A DNA stretch of 64,000 nucleotides from Symbiodinium microadriaticum (GCA_001939145.1 LSRX01000370.1:419404-483403), one strand, 5' to 3'; positions 32,483 through 44,799 are shown, counted from the stretch's first letter. A program made the numbers and translations. Notes: generated by a model from the sequence alone, not told the origin.

Positions 32483-32932
32483 GACAAGGCTGCGGCCTTG
32501 AAGAAGAAGGATCGCTGGGCGGTCCAGACTGAAAAACAGCGCCAGCCAGCTTCCTGCAGCGTATGCACGTCACGCACCTGCCACTGGGTCTTTTTCAGGT
32601 GCCCGCGGGCTCCTTGTGTCGCAATTTGTCGGGCAGGGAGTCCGCGCCCAAACCAACGTTGGTCACCTGAAGCCGGGCTGGAGAACTTGGGTTTCAGGAG
32701 TTACGTACACAGGCCCTATATAACTATATACACCTCATCCTGTTCTTCGTGCTGGCCTGATGCTTCCCGCATCGCAATGACGTGTGCGGAGGATCTGGAA
32801 GATTCGAGTGGCACTCCGTTGCGCTCGGTTGAAACAGACCACAGTTGAAGGAACGGCGGAGAATCGGATGGATTCTTACCAGCAAGGTTGACTGCCTGAC
32901 TGGCCGACCGACGCACGGACGCCTGAATGATC

Positions 32933-33075
32933 CCCTGACTGACTGACTGACTGACTGACTGACTGACTGACTGACTGACTGACTGACTGACTGCGGAAGT
33001 GAATGACTGACTGACCGACTGACTGGCGGACTGAATAGATGAATCCATCAATCGATCGATCAATCAATGTATGCT
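32933..33075. repeat. (CTGA)n tetranucleotide repeat with decayed flanks
   Basis: Pure CTGA units run at about 32935-32992. Degenerate CTGAC/CCGA/ATCGAT units follow to about 33070. The reverse strand reads as Ser-Gln-Ser-Val repeats, an artefact. Confidence 0.95.
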
Positions 33076-33099
33076 TGCGTCGATGATTGACTGACCGGT

Positions 33100-35440
33100 T
33101 GGCCGATTGCTTTGTGCCCATGGATGACCCGAGCCAATCAGCTGTGTGCGACCACGGGACTCAGACACCTATGAAGCTCCTGGAGGCTGAGGAACTTGAG
33201 AGTTCTATGGGCGACCCCGCGGTCGGTTTGCGGGTCAGGCAGGTTATCCTCTTTCGTGCGCCTTGTTCGAGGATCCGCGCGAAACGAGGGGGAGGAGGCA
33301 CGGGTGCTAGGTAGCACTGAGTGGCAAGCCGAAGGGCTGAGAGTCCGTGAAAGCTTGGCTTTAAACTTCACGCGCTTTGCAAGTCATCTGCCGAGGCTGG
33401 TGCACCGCCCAATTGGTTCTTGCTTGCTTCAAGTGTCTTGCTGTGCATAGTCATGCGGGTAGCGCGACCCTCCTTCTACGATGCGCGCAGGAGACACGAC
33501 ATGAAGGCCCTGGTCCAAGCATCAGCTCGCGCCTCCTTCAAGTCAAGGCTTGTGAGGCGGCGGCCAAAGACCCTGCGACCTTGCAGCATCTAGACCACGT
33601 CTAGGGCGTCCTGGGCACAGCCTCTCAAGCTTACTCTTTGCTCTGGCTTTGGGCGCCTATGTCTTTCGACCAGATCAGCTTCTGCGGGCCCGCGGGTGGA
33701 GCCTGAGCAGGGAATTCGCCAGGCCAGGGGGAACGGCAGCTAAGGGTCTTCTATGCTCTTCTGGGGTGGAGGCTGGCGAAAGCTGCATGAGTCTCGGCTG
33801 CCACTGCAAAGTCCCAGCCTGCAGTCTCGGGGATTCACACCCTGGCATGAGAGAGCTCCTCAGTCTGTTGTGCAAGCGGAGCTCAAAAGCAGAGCACATG
33901 GGTCTCATGTGAAGGAAAGCCGAAAACTACTGAGGATGCGACACACAGCTTTCTGACCACCATGCCTTTGGAGAGAGAGGTGATGGCGGAGGCCTCTCAG
34001 GGTCCGTGTTGCAACTCTCAGTGCTGTCCTCGGGCTGTGCTGCCTTCTGCGGTGCAACTCTTCAGTGCCTGAGCCTAGGCTGGGTCTCTGAGAAGGCGGC
34101 TGCTGCACGCCCCTGTGGCAACGCGGCTTCGTCCATACCTCCCATCACAGGTAAGAGATGTCTGAGATGGCCATCAACGCAGCAGATCTGCCCCGGGAGT
34201 TCAGGTCGGGTTTGCTGCGGCTGAGGTGCGCCGCTGTTTTCGCTGCTGTGCGCGGTTCCTCTTCTCCTGCGACTCTGCGGTGGTACGCCGCCGCAGTGTG
34301 CCGCAGAACTTCAAGCACAGGCACCCAGCTTGGAACCTCACCTCAATCAACTGATCCTGCCGAAGAGGACCTCGGTCCACAAGGATGCTCGGCCCTCTCT
34401 TTAGCAGGCTCAATGACCGCAGGAACGAGGCGGAACAAGAAAACGGACCCCGACTCGCTGGGTCCCGCTGATCGATGGGAGCCTCAGCCTGTCCGGGCAT
34501 CAGAAAGGCAGACGAACGGAGCTAGAGTGGCGCATCTTCACAAGTTACCGGATCAGGCTCTGCGTGCTCCGTTTCGGAAGATTTGCTGAAGGACATGGTG
34601 AAGCTATAATCTTGGTGTATCAGGAAATGCAATTACTCAGTGACCTAGTGGAGTTTCAATCGTTCTGTTTCGGGAGACTTGCACAAAAAAGTCGTGATGG
34701 GAATCATTTTGTGTGGATCGGGAATTGGAACAAGGCCGATGGACTTTTGCGGCAGGATATTTATGAGAAGACATCGTGAAGTCATATATCCATGACTCAA
34801 CGCTTGGGGCCTCATGTACAACAATGGTATTCAGGAACGCTCTGTCTTGACAGTGCAACCGTGCAAGCTCTAGGTCCTGCATACTGCGGACATCCCTCAT
34901 CACATTTCCAGGAATCTAGCAATTGCACGAAATCTCCAGGTTGCTCATAAGCTTCAGACACTTGCTCTACAGCAGCCTTGTTCTGTCGGTGCACATAACG
35001 TGCGCTGGAGACAGAGACTGTGTAATCCTGCCTCGGCCGACGAGTCTCCCTGCTCTTGGTGATCCTCGAGAGCGCCAGGGTCTTGGTTCTGCTCCATTTC
35101 AGAGTGGGTCAGCTTCGCAGAGAGCCTGGCAGGCATGCTTGGCTTAGGCTTAGACCTTCAAGCAGTCCAGAATCCTCAGAAAGAGAATCTGGCACAGCGG
35201 TTCATCCGAGACTTTGTCCGTGCCCAAGGATGCTACTATCGGTGCCAGATTGAAATGCCAAAGATGCTACCATCGGGGCCAGATTGAATTGCCTGCTGCT
35301 GGCAACCCTAGAAGCAGTTCAGCAACCCTCATCTGTTGCAGTAACCTCGACCCGTGGCGTGGCATCAAGCAGGGCCGGAAGGCTCGTTTGCCCTCGATTC
35401 TGCATCTTGCAAGTCGGTGACGGTCCTTGCAGCCCATTAC
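33100..35440. other. Unrecognised DNA with only short frames
   Basis: Frames of 60-143 residues lie on both strands with no family signature. I found no structural RNA, telomere-like tract or strong repeat. Confidence 0.4.
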
Positions 35441-35448
35441 CCCGCAAA

Positions 35449-35490
35449 CGCACACGCACTGGTAGCAAACGCACACGCACTGGTAGCAAC
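35449..35490. repeat. 21-bp tandem direct repeat (2 copies)
   Basis: The unit AACGCACACGCACTGGTAGC occurs twice in succession (about 35449-35469 and 35470-35490). Confidence 0.9.
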
Positions 35491-35624
35491 TCACCGTGGC
35501 CGTCACTCCCCTACAGGCACGCTCCTTTCGAGTTGAAGCCGGACTTCACCCAGCTCCGATTCCTTTTGTCTTCGCTGGCGTTGCTCGCTTTGGAGCTCCT
35601 TTGAGCAACAGAGGATTTAGGGGT

Positions 35625-36345
35625 TAGATTTTATATTATAGTGTATGATAATGCATTATATCACATATATATATATATATATATATGTATATACATCATC
35701 ATCATAACATAGTACATTGTATTCAAGTACAAGATCGAATAGTACATTACATTATAGTACATTACATAACATGACAGTATGATGGAATGCATTAAGTTAT
35801 ATTGCAATATAGTTCTATTGCATGAACTATATTGCAGTACATTATATTACAACATACTATATATATATATATATATTACAATACAATTCGTATACCAAAG
35901 CGTATTATATCACAACATGTTCGATTACAGTATATTACATTTCGTTATAATACAGAACAATGTTCTTGCAATCTACTATATAATCATATCTTTAATAACA
36001 TATGTTATATTTTACGTTTTATTGTCTTATCACATAATATTTTACCATGTATTCTATGACAGTACTTTTTGAAGTAGATATCATTGCTTTACACTATAGT
36101 ACGTTATATTACATTACGTTATATTACATATTATCTTGTCATATAATATCACATGTTATCTTATACTGTCTTATATCATATTTATGATATCTTATATCAT
36201 GAACACAATGTTATACTAACTTCTATAACAAAAATATAAGAACATATAATACAATCTCATATCATATCATATCATATCATGCAACATAATATGTACACTA
36301 CAAAAAACAAAAAAAAATATATATATATATATATACACGCACCCA
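35625..36345. repeat. AT-rich degenerate TACATTATA-type repeat with TA runs
   Basis: About 700 bp consists of words such as AGTACATTACAT, TATATTACA and ATCATATCAT. TA microsatellites lie at about 35668-35690, 35856-35876 and 36318-36336, and a (CATAT)n cluster near 36255-36280. No coding is seen. Confidence 0.8.
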
Positions 36346-36469
36346 CATATTATCAGGGTTTCCTTCTCGTGCTTAGGGGTTAAAGTCTAGGATTTTTGGC
36401 TTTTGGGTTCCGAGGAGGCCGGGATGAGACAGCAAGGCTCCTCCAGCAGCCGGGCGGCTTCGCCCTCAC

Positions 36470-36575
36470 CTGTGGACATGGCCACCAAAATAGCAGCAAT
36501 AGTAACAATAGTAACAGAAGTAATAATGGCAATAACAACAATAAGTGACAACAACAACAACAACAACAACAAGTG
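36470..36575. repeat. (ACA/ATA)n interrupted trinucleotide repeat
   Basis: AATAGTAACAATAGTAAC-type words are followed by a pure ACAACAACA run near 36550-36570. Confidence 0.85.
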
Positions 36576-36973
36576 AAACAGTGAGAGTTACTTTCAGGTT
36601 GCTACACTATTGCTGTAAGAATACTATCAGAGTACTCTAAGGTCAAAAAATACTACACCGATTGCAGCACCGGCCTTGCAGAGGGGAGCTGGAAGCAACA
36701 GCCCCAAGCTCAGCCTGTATGCTTTGTCCAGAGGGCTTTCTTTCAACACCTAAACTCAACCTCAAGCAAGGAAGGACTTTCAAAAGCCTCGATGAAAGCG
36801 GTCTGCTCGAGGAAAGGTCCTGCACTGAGAGAAAAACGCTATCCGGAAGAAGTAAACGAGTGGGCACAGCATTCAGCATGTATGCGAATTCTTACCCAGT
36901 TCGGGTGGCACTCTGCATGGGATTGTCTTAGGTCTCGCTTGGCCAAGCATGGTGTCAAGGCTGCACAAAAACA

Positions 36974-37065
36974 TCATATATATATATATACATATGTACA
37001 AATACATACATATATATATATATAGAGATACACATACATATATATACATACATACATATACAGTC
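36974..37065. repeat. TA/TACATA microsatellite
   Basis: Alternating TATATA, CATACATA and CACATACA words lie beside the possible exon at 37060-37180. They may occupy an intron of that gene. Confidence 0.85.
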
Positions 37066-37830
37066 CTGTCTGTCTTCTGATCGCATCCACGTAGCGTTGA
37101 AACTCCACGTTTTGAAGCTCCAAGGCTGCCGAGAGCTCCTGACAGAGCCGCAGCGCCTCGGAACTCCCCAACAGGGCCCCGAACAGACAGCAGACGCAGC
37201 TGGGGGATGCGGGAAGGGAGCTCTGGGGCGGGCGCCGCGCAGCTTGTAGCCTGCACCAGAACCAAGACACAGGCAATAGGAAAGCTCACAGTGATTGACA
37301 TGGGAAGGGTATACAAAGCTGCGTTAAGAGCAACCGTGTCCGGACACGTGCTTACTCTTAGCATGGTTGTGGGATGCCCTTCAGTTTGCCAAAACCCAGG
37401 CCTCCATCTCGGCTGCCCGTGATTCTGATGCGGCCAATCTGCGAGGCATGGGGGACAAGGCAGAGGGCACATCCAAAGCCACAGTCCCAACCCCGGTAGT
37501 CCCTTAGTCTCTTCGACACCTCCCGGGCCAAAGCCTCTTGGACACACTACTTTTCCGAGTGGCCTTCGGCGCAACCTTGCTGCCTCTCAGCGAAAGAAGC
37601 ATGCGTCTCGAGCAGAAAGTCTTCCAACACCAGCTCCGCACCTCCTGTGCTTGCGGCCTGTGATACCCAAGGACATGCCGTCAGAGAATGGCAAAGAAGC
37701 AAAACATTTACTATGTCACTATACCGAAGATGACGCGCCTGGTTTTCTCCAAAAGATCCTCGGCCACATCCTTGGCAAGTCGCTGAGCCTCCAGTTTTCG
37801 AACGTAGCTTCACCGGTTGGCACCCGGCGA
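37060..37830 (-). CDS. Possible multi-exon gene, unknown product
   Basis: Three coding-like segments lie in transcription order on the minus strand. They are about 37810-37722 (helical, with KLEAQRLAKDVAEDLLEKTR), about 37640-37560 (with ELVLEDFLLETHASFAERQQ) and about 37180-37070 (with LCQELSAALELQNVEFQRYV). Each is charged and helix-prone and ends in a stop or at a plausible splice site. I could not join them with confidence and recognise no domain. A hydrophobic MSITVSFPIACVLVLV segment near 37300 in another frame could be a signal peptide or chance. Confidence 0.3.
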
Positions 37831-37839
37831 GCCGAGCCC

Positions 37840-39500
37840 TCAGCTCCTGCGACACAATCGCACTTCTCGTTTCGTCGCTCGCTTCACTCTTGCGACTCCT
37901 ACCTCCTCACGGTCACTGCTGCCATCTCCTGTCAAGCAAAGAAGCTGTACATTCCCATCATTCCCAGCTCGCCTTTCCACGGCGTGACCGCCTCGAAGGC
38001 CTCTACTTGCAACCTGTCAGCTTTGTCAACAGCTACGCAATGCTACGCAGCTACGGAGGACTGCCTGGCCCACTGCAGTCAAGGCACTGGACTCGGATCC
38101 TCCGTGGCCTCAAAGCCCTCGGCTGCCTCGACCAGGCCTCTCAGTTTTGGCGAAGACGTCCGGAAACACGGATCACTTCACACCGGGTTCTTCCTGACCT
38201 TCTTGACCCGGACTTGACTGGCTGGGGCTCATGTAACCTCAGGAAGGACGCCTCTCCGCCAGCCGTGACTTCGCTCATGCCGTCCCGCCTGTGTTGAGGC
38301 TTCGTGGGTATTGGGACCCGACTGCTCGGTGTGCGCCTGACTGCGCTGAGCAAGGACAAAGGACTCGTCCGGACGCACCCGCCGGAAAGCCGAGACAGCC
38401 GCGCCGCAGCGCCGCGGCTTCTGCCTTCAAGTCCTGTCAGGGCAACAATCGGGAAACCGCCTTGCTGCTACCGCCACGAAGCCAGTGTCCTGTTCTGAGA
38501 TGGACAACATAGGGACATCCTGTCATGAAGGCCGGACGCACACCACCACATGGTCACAGGACGTGTCACGGAACGGCGCATCTCCCAAGTCCGAAAACCC
38601 ACCTCCTTGCAGCTCTGCCCATGTTGGAAGCTCTTCCGTGCCTCAGAACATCGGCGTCCAGTCAGAGGAGAGTGCCAACGCCGAGAGAAGGCGATGGGGT
38701 GCTTCTCCCTGCTTCTTAGCCCGACTGGTTTGCGTATTTTCCTGCAAAACTGGGATCTCAGGAAACGAATCGATCGCTGGTCCTTTACACTGAAGTTGGT
38801 TGTGGCCTGTTCCACAACGGACCCAGCCCCCTCCTTGCTTTGGTCAGCCATTGGAGCTTTGCTCGTTGTGCTCTGGGGAGCTTTAGAAGCTTGGGAGTGA
38901 GGGACATGCAAAACCCGCAACATGAAACCAGCAGCTGCTGTGATGATCCTAGTGATGATCCTTGCTCGGTGCCACTCTTTGTGCTGCAGAATGCTGTGAA
39001 GCAGACGCAAAACAGAAGTGTTCTCAGGCCGCTTCCTTCTTGGCACGTCGAGCTCGAGAGAGCCAGATGGCCTGGTCACAGAGGCTCCAAGCCTTGAGGT
39101 CTCTTCAGATTCGGCGATGCAGGGGGATTGAAACACATCAGTCGAGACCACTTCACCCCGTTTTGCTCACCGGCTCTTGGAACATGTGGAGCTCTGAGCG
39201 GCTTGCTCGCAGCTGGTGATCTCCGCCCCAAGGGTTTGAACCACAAAACCCAAGGACAGCGTCCAAAGCTCGTGCAACACCGACACTGCCCGACAGTGCG
39301 CAGCGCTGCGAAAAGGTTGGTCGGACGGCGAATTGAAGAGGTCGTCTCAGTCAGCCGACGGGAAGGACCGGGGCTCAGCAGCCCGAGCTGCCACAGCCGC
39401 AACCCCCGCCGCAGCCGCACGTTCTGGTGCACCAGCATGCACAGGAGCCCACGGATTGCTGGGCCCAGATCACGGGCTCGAAGCCACCAAAAAAGCCACC
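37840..39500. other. Unrecognised DNA
   Basis: Long overlapping frames occur on both strands (for example 38468-39151 minus and 39128-39886 plus), typical of GC-balanced non-coding dinoflagellate DNA. No motif supports any of them. Confidence 0.35.
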
Positions 39501-39559
39501 CACCGCCACAGAGAAAAAGCTCTCTATACAAAGCACAGGGAAAGCACAACATGACCCCA

Positions 39560-40361
39560 CACTTCAGCAGCGAACGCCACACCAAAGAGAGGTGGCTCGA
39601 AACAACGCAAGCTCGTATCGGACGAGGGGCAGATCGCTTGGTGAGTGTATCCATACAAGCTTGCAATCTTCTTTCTGCTTGTTGGCACCATCCCTGTCCA
39701 AGAGGTCCGCGGGCTCCTGGTGCACTGCTTCGCAGTCTTCCTGGTACTTTTCGAGCAGAGAATGTGGGCCTGCCACACATCATCTTCTTTGACGGCACCA
39801 CAGTGGCTCCCCTGCCGACCACGATCAAGTACTTGCGGTACTCTTCCGCAACCCTCTTGGCTCCGTGGCTTCGTCATCCTCCTTGATGGCCAGGCGAGCA
39901 ACCACCGGATCCATGTCAAGCGCATAGACTGTTGCCAAGCGATCTGCCTTGGAGTCAGCGCATTCTTTCGCGAGAACTGAGAGAGCTCTTGCTGGGCTTG
40001 AACACCCAAGTCGGCCTTCCGCAGCATGGCCGTCCTGTTGATACTGTCTGGACCTAAGTTGGGGGGCCCGGACATGTTGCTCAGGTTCTGTCACGTTGGT
40101 CATGCCGTCAGCCCACAGATCGTCCTAATCATCTTTGAAACTTGCGAGCCACGTGCCAATGGTGCGGATGTGCACGTCTTCGGCGAGAAGAGGCCTGTCA
40201 AGCTCAGCATGGTGGCTCAGGCCTGCGATCCAACTCTCCATGACGCTGTCGCTTGTGGGAGCCGTCACGCCCAAGCCGGCTCGCTTCTGAACCGAGCTGC
40301 CGGAGTGGCATGCCTCTGGCAAGATAGAGTTCAAGGCGCTAAAAGAAAGGCGCTGACACAA
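39560..40361 (-). pseudogene. Frameshifted coding remnant, unknown product
   Basis: Coding-like sequence runs in minus order but hops between frames. First comes SDSVMESWIAGLSHHAELDR followed by DVHIRTIGTWLASFK (about 40290-40130). Next are LRKADLGVQAQQELSQ (about 40025-39970), then CADSKADRLATVYALDMDPV with a tail RLAIKEDDEATE (about 39960-39870), then RVAEEYRKYLIVV (about 39860-39820), and finally LLEKYQEDCEAVHQEPADLL (about 39765-39690). Some changes could be introns, but those near 39970 and 39865 leave no room for one, so frameshifts or assembly indels are likely. The family is not recognised. Confidence 0.4.
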
Positions 40362-40369
40362 AGGTCTTG

Positions 40370-41080
40370 AGCAAAAGGGCTGCTGTCAACACAACCTATC
40401 TGCACAATGCGAGCATGAGTCATGTGCAAGATCACTGATTGTCCGTGAGGGCCATGCCTCAGCATGCAAGTCCAAAAGCGCTGGAGCATGCTCCATGGCG
40501 GCAGGCACACGGCCCGTCTTGAACCCTCAATAAGGCGGCAGATGATGCACAAAACCAGTCAACAATGCAGGGAACGGCAGCTCAAGGGGCTCCCTTAACC
40601 CTAAACGCGGCCTCGCAATGTGCCCCAAGACCAGAGGTGCTTAAGAAGAAGTCGAGAACGAAGCTTGCAAGCGCTCAGGCATGAAGCGAGCGTGTTAAGA
40701 TCCAGGCTGAGGTGCCTTCGATAGATAGAACACATGCCCCTCAAGTGACACCTGACAAGCGCGCACCCGCTGCTTGCATTTAAAGCTCACTCTCTGTGCG
40801 GGGGCAGGGCGCAGCCCCCTTCGGGGGGGAACAGCGCGGAATGGCCAGCCACCGCCTTTGTGGACAAACCACGGGATTGGAACCCATGCAAAGCGGCAAG
40901 GAGGGTCACCTGCGTCGCTGCGAAGGCGACTCTGCTCCATTCCAAGGGCAACAATAATGTTAAAATGCCTCAGTGGTCGCCAGAATGGCTGGGAATGTAG
41001 AAGGCTTAGCTCGGGAGTTTACGGCTTGGGGAATCTAAAGCGTCTCACGAGCCTCACAGCTCACTGGGATTTAGCCTCTC
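40370..41080. other. Spacer downstream of the TIR-like gene
   Basis: No gene is supported. A degenerate CCCTAAACG word occurs at about 40597. Confidence 0.4.
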
Positions 41081-41095
41081 CCCCGGACTCGAGAC

Positions 41096-42914
41096 TTAGG
41101 ATGCAAGGGGGATTGGAGTTTGGAGCTTCAGGCTCATCCAGAAAAGCCTTTCGGTTCTCAGCGCAGATGCCAAGGTGCTCATCATCAGAGAGTTCATGGT
41201 ATAGACTGCTACCAGAGATAACGAGCAAGCAATGTTTACCAGAGCCTCCTTCCACCACCGGTTCCGCTGCGTCTGGAGGCATCTGGCCGTGCGTGCCCAG
41301 AAGACAGCCCCGATCGGTATGACTGCCAACCAGTAGGACGCGATGTAGCACCTTTGATTTCACGACACGGGTTGAGTTTACAGACAGCAATGGGGACAAA
41401 AAAACTAAATGCAGTTCACCAACTCGGTGACATTTGCAAGATGTGCGATGAAGGAACAGCTCCGCAATCGCCATGGCATACCTTCCCTCAGTCATCAGTT
41501 TGATGAAGTAGTAAAAGCTTGACCATGCGATCGGAGTCGCGGCTCCAATCACCCAAGAGTACGGTGCTGGAAATCCCCCAAGCTTACGCTCGAAAGCAGC
41601 GCGAACTTGCCGTTGGACGAGTATGTCAAACTCTGCGACTGAACCAAACCACAAACGGATGCTCCCCTCCAGGAAATGCCGGTCGCAGGGAGTGCGCTGC
41701 CCATCTTTATCAAGATGGTTCGCAGTGCCTTCATCAAGACTACACCCGAAGATGTTGAAATGCGTCAGGACATGCGACTGCGATGCAGGCCCCAAGCTCT
41801 CAACACTTGCCAATGAACAGCAAAGGAGCAGCAATGGCAGACCGTGTCGTGCTGTAGCGAGAAGGCTCGCAATTGCTCAACCATGGAATCAACCGCACGG
41901 ACATGGCTACGCAGAAGCGCACTTGTTGAAGAAAAGCAGAGTATGGAAATCGGCATGAACACCGAGACCGCGAGGGCAAATGGGACGAGTGGCTCCCCCA
42001 ACCAAACGTCACTCCGCCACAAGCCTTCCATCGCAGAGAGCAAGATCAAACACATAAACCAGCAGCCCAAGAAAAGAATGGCAGTGACGGGGGCCCATGT
42101 CACGGGCTTAATATGAAGCGGCGCATCTTCCTCGTGGCTCTGCAAGAAGGCCGCGATCTCGAGAACACACCAGAGCCTTCACACCATAATCTTAGAAACG
42201 AGTTTCGGGTTGTGCGTGGGTTTGGAATGGAGTCGATCTTGCGCGCAAGCCTATCTCATCGCTCTTGCATGGTAGCTACTTATCGCAGTTCCGCAAGCTG
42301 ACACCCAGGCTTGTCTGCCAGAAGTTAACTCTAATGCTCGATGGTTCTGGCTGAATCCGATTTCGGCATGCAGGCCTTCGTATGTAGGTGGTGTCCCAAC
42401 AAACCAGCATGGACTTCGAGAGTTTCACCATGGCGGCCACATTCAACACACCTTCCAACTTGAGAAGTTCATCTATCTGATGGATGCAGATCTTGTCCAG
42501 GAACACCTCTCTTCTTGACTGCCAGAAGAGGAACGTCAAAGCGGTCACTGGAAGGCCCAGGCTTGTGCTGATGGCTGCGTGATTGCAGTACCAAGCTTCA
42601 CCAGAACATATGCTGTGAGCTTCAAGCAGTGCGAGCGTCAGCACAACCGCGAGCGTGCCCATCAGCAGAGCGGGCAGACCATTGAAGACCAGCAGCAGGA
42701 GCACTACCTTCTCCCAAGCTCTCCCGTGCCAGGAGTGCGAGCAAAACTCATGGATGTCATTGACCTGCCTGCTGAGGCCGTACAGATCGCTGCGTGCCGG
42801 ATCGCCACGGAGTCCCTGGCCGCATCGCCCCAGCACATGTCTCGCGGAGGTCACCCGGAGCATTTCAGGACGAGATAGCTGCATGCGGGCAACGTGCTGC
42901 GTAATCTTCAGCAC
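41096..42914 (-). CDS. TIR-like multi-pass membrane protein (dinoflagellate family, 4 or more exons)
   Basis: Exon 1 (to 42376) has the motif EFCSHSWHG, two hydrophobic segments (KVVLLLLVFNGLPALLMG and a second after SICSGEAW), then VFLDKICIHQIDELLKLEGV and SKSMLVCWDTTYIRR. A GC-AG phase-2 intron (42177-42375) joins it to exon 2 (42176 down to about 41820), giving RRLWCVLEIAAFLQSHEED, then further membrane segments (PVTAILFLGCWFMCLILL). Exon 3 carries CDRHFLEGSIRLWFGS (about 41690-41480). A last segment (41329-41096) has ALVNIACSLSLVAVYTMNSL. The order SHSW, FLDKxCIxQ, then RLWCxxE follows the TIR fold pattern; I remember the same layout in many dinoflagellate proteins without assigned function. 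Exon 2/3 and 3/4 joins are unresolved. The 5' start is uncertain and further upstream exons are possible. Confidence 0.72.
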
Positions 42915-42964
42915 TTTCAGCCTGATAGTCTTCGGCGACTATCTCAAAGGAGGGGTGTGGGGTT

Positions 42965-43068
42965 ACGGTTTGTGATTTGGGAGTGCTAAACCCTAAACCT
43001 CAGAGAGTCGTAGGACGGTTTGTGGTTTGGGAGTGCTAAACCCCAAACCTCAGAGAGTCATAGGACCG
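42965..43068. repeat. ~52-bp tandem duplication with a telomere-like word
   Basis: Two adjoining copies carry GGTTTGTG-(A/G)-TTTGGGAGTGC, then TAAACCC-(T/C)-AAACCTCAGAG and AGTC-(G/A)-TAGGAC, with three differences. They lie just 5' of the TIR-like gene's first visible exon. Confidence 0.95.
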
Positions 43069-43152
43069 TTCATAAGAACATGACATCATTATGTCAAGTG
43101 GGTTGGAGAAAAGCAGAGGGCATTCAGCGTTGAGCTGATACATGGGTGTAGA

Positions 43153-43830
43153 TCATTCCAACATCATCCAACCGCCTAAAACTTGAACTGAAGAAGCGCA
43201 TACTGCCTCGCAGGAACAAGCAGGAACTACATCAAAGCCGAGTTGTGTTCGCTCCAACTCATTACCACAATGCTCTGAATAGGCACAGAGGACTGCTAAA
43301 AGAGCATGCGCTAATGGTGTGAAGAGCTGCGCATTGTGGAACTGTTCCTCATCCACGTTGGAATCATTTGCATCCGCGTCCATCTCGACGTCGACCCATT
43401 CTGAGGCGACCTCGGCAATGCTGGGCATTTGGCGCGATGGTGGAACTTCTCCCAAGTACAAACATGCGTAGTACACTTCACGCAAGCTGAAAAACATCGG
43501 ACGAAGAAGGCAGAGCTACGTCGAGTAATCTTGTTTCGCACTACCCTTTCATCATAGCATTTCAAGAAAGCGCAGCTGATCTGAGGCGCACCTTCCCTAC
43601 TGCATGCCTTTTTCATCCGAGAAGGGCCGGCCGAAAACTCGAGATACTTGCACAACAACCACAACCAGAACCCTAAACACTAAGCCCACCTGGGCGTTCA
43701 CCTCGTAGCTTTCATCTGACGACACAGTGTCATCGTCCATTCCTGGTCTCGAGAATGCCGACTTGATTTCGTGGTAACTCGGAGCACTTTTCAATCTGCA
43801 ACTGTGCCTGCAAATCATGCCGCGGAGAGG
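43153..43830 (-). CDS. Probable two-exon gene or 3' part of a gene, unknown product
   Basis: An upstream segment (about 43810-43695) reads SAPSYHEIKSAFSRPGMDDD and then SDESYEVNAQ. It stops at a clear GT donor (CAG|GTGGGC) and is preceded by a pyrimidine/GCAG acceptor. A downstream segment (about 43497-43153) reads REVYYACLYLGEVPPSRQMP and later an acidic VDVEMDADANDSNVDEEQFH and a hydrophobic LAHALLAVLCAYSEHCG. The phases of the two segments do not match in the simplest join, so an exon may be missing. No family is recognised. Confidence 0.4.
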
Positions 43831-44172
43831 GAGAGAGAGAGAGAGGGAGAGCACCGTCAGAAGGTTGCCATTGAGAATGTGCAAGCGACTATTTAAACAT
43901 GTTGCCACCACTGCAGTATAAGCTCAGACAAACTCGTGGATGCTCATCGTTTTGCTTTGCTTGATTCGGACGCTGTTTGAACCTGTATGGCTCTGCGACA
44001 AAGAACGAACGATGAGTCCTGTCCATCAGAAAGCTCCGAGAGGAAGGTCCTCAAGGCGGACTGCAGCGGGTACAGTAGCTGCAGAGAGCCATTTTGAAAC
44101 GATCATTCTGCTGTTGGTCGCCTGGCCCTTGCGAGGCGAATAAAGATCCAAGTCTGAAGTCTGAAAACGAGT

Positions 44173-44785
44173 TTAAAACTTGCTGGTCAGCGACTTCTTT
44201 AGGCGCTGCCTCAGCCGCGGCACGGTGAGCGGAATGTCCAGGTCGTCCGACGCAGTGACCGCTTCGGAGGCCCGCGCCTGGACCCGCCAATCGCGGGCCG
44301 CAAAGGCAGAGCCTGCCGCGATGAGACCCCCGATCCGCTGCAAGGACACGCGCAGCGCCTTGGTACTCCACTTCACCGCCTCACCGGCGGCCACTTCCGG
44401 GGCCTTTTTGGCACTCTGGGCATCCAGGTCCAGGAGATTGATGCCATCCAGGAGTGAGAAGGACGCTTTGGTGGAAGCCGGCGTGGTTTCCCCCTGGAGC
44501 AGATTGCAAAGATTCTGAGAGGACATGAATGCCAAGCCGGTCTTCTGATTCGGCTCTTGCAGGAGGTGGTGGAGTTCATGCAGCGACTCGTCCAGGCCCT
44601 GAACGACTAGCTTGATAGCTCGAACGAAAGTGCGGCATCGGTCCACATCGCCAGATGGCAGAATATCTTTCACCAGTTTGGCAGCATGCCCAATGCTGTC
44701 ACAGCGCTTGGCGCTGTTCTGGAGCGCCGACACCCAAACATACACCTGCATCTCACAGCACGACACTTCGATGAACTCGCCTACT
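44173..44785 (-). CDS. Terminal exon of an unknown helical protein
   Basis: An open segment of about 200 codons begins after a good acceptor (CTGACAG|TAGGCGAG) at about 44785 and ends at the stop at 44173. It is Ala/Leu/Lys-rich and predicted helical (for example AKLVKDILPSGDVDRCRTFV, then LDESLHELHHLLQE and the basic end LRQRLKKSLTSKF). Codon choice is GC-rich like the phosphoglucomutase exons, which supports coding. I do not recognise the family and did not identify upstream exons (44.8-45.2 kb is AT/CA-rich). Confidence 0.5.
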
Positions 44786-44799
44786 GTCAGACACCGTGC

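Noticed and set aside
36873..37574. 233-residue minus-strand frame as one protein
   Set aside because: Its C-terminal part is translation of TA/TACATA repeat, and the better coding signal in this region lies in other frames.
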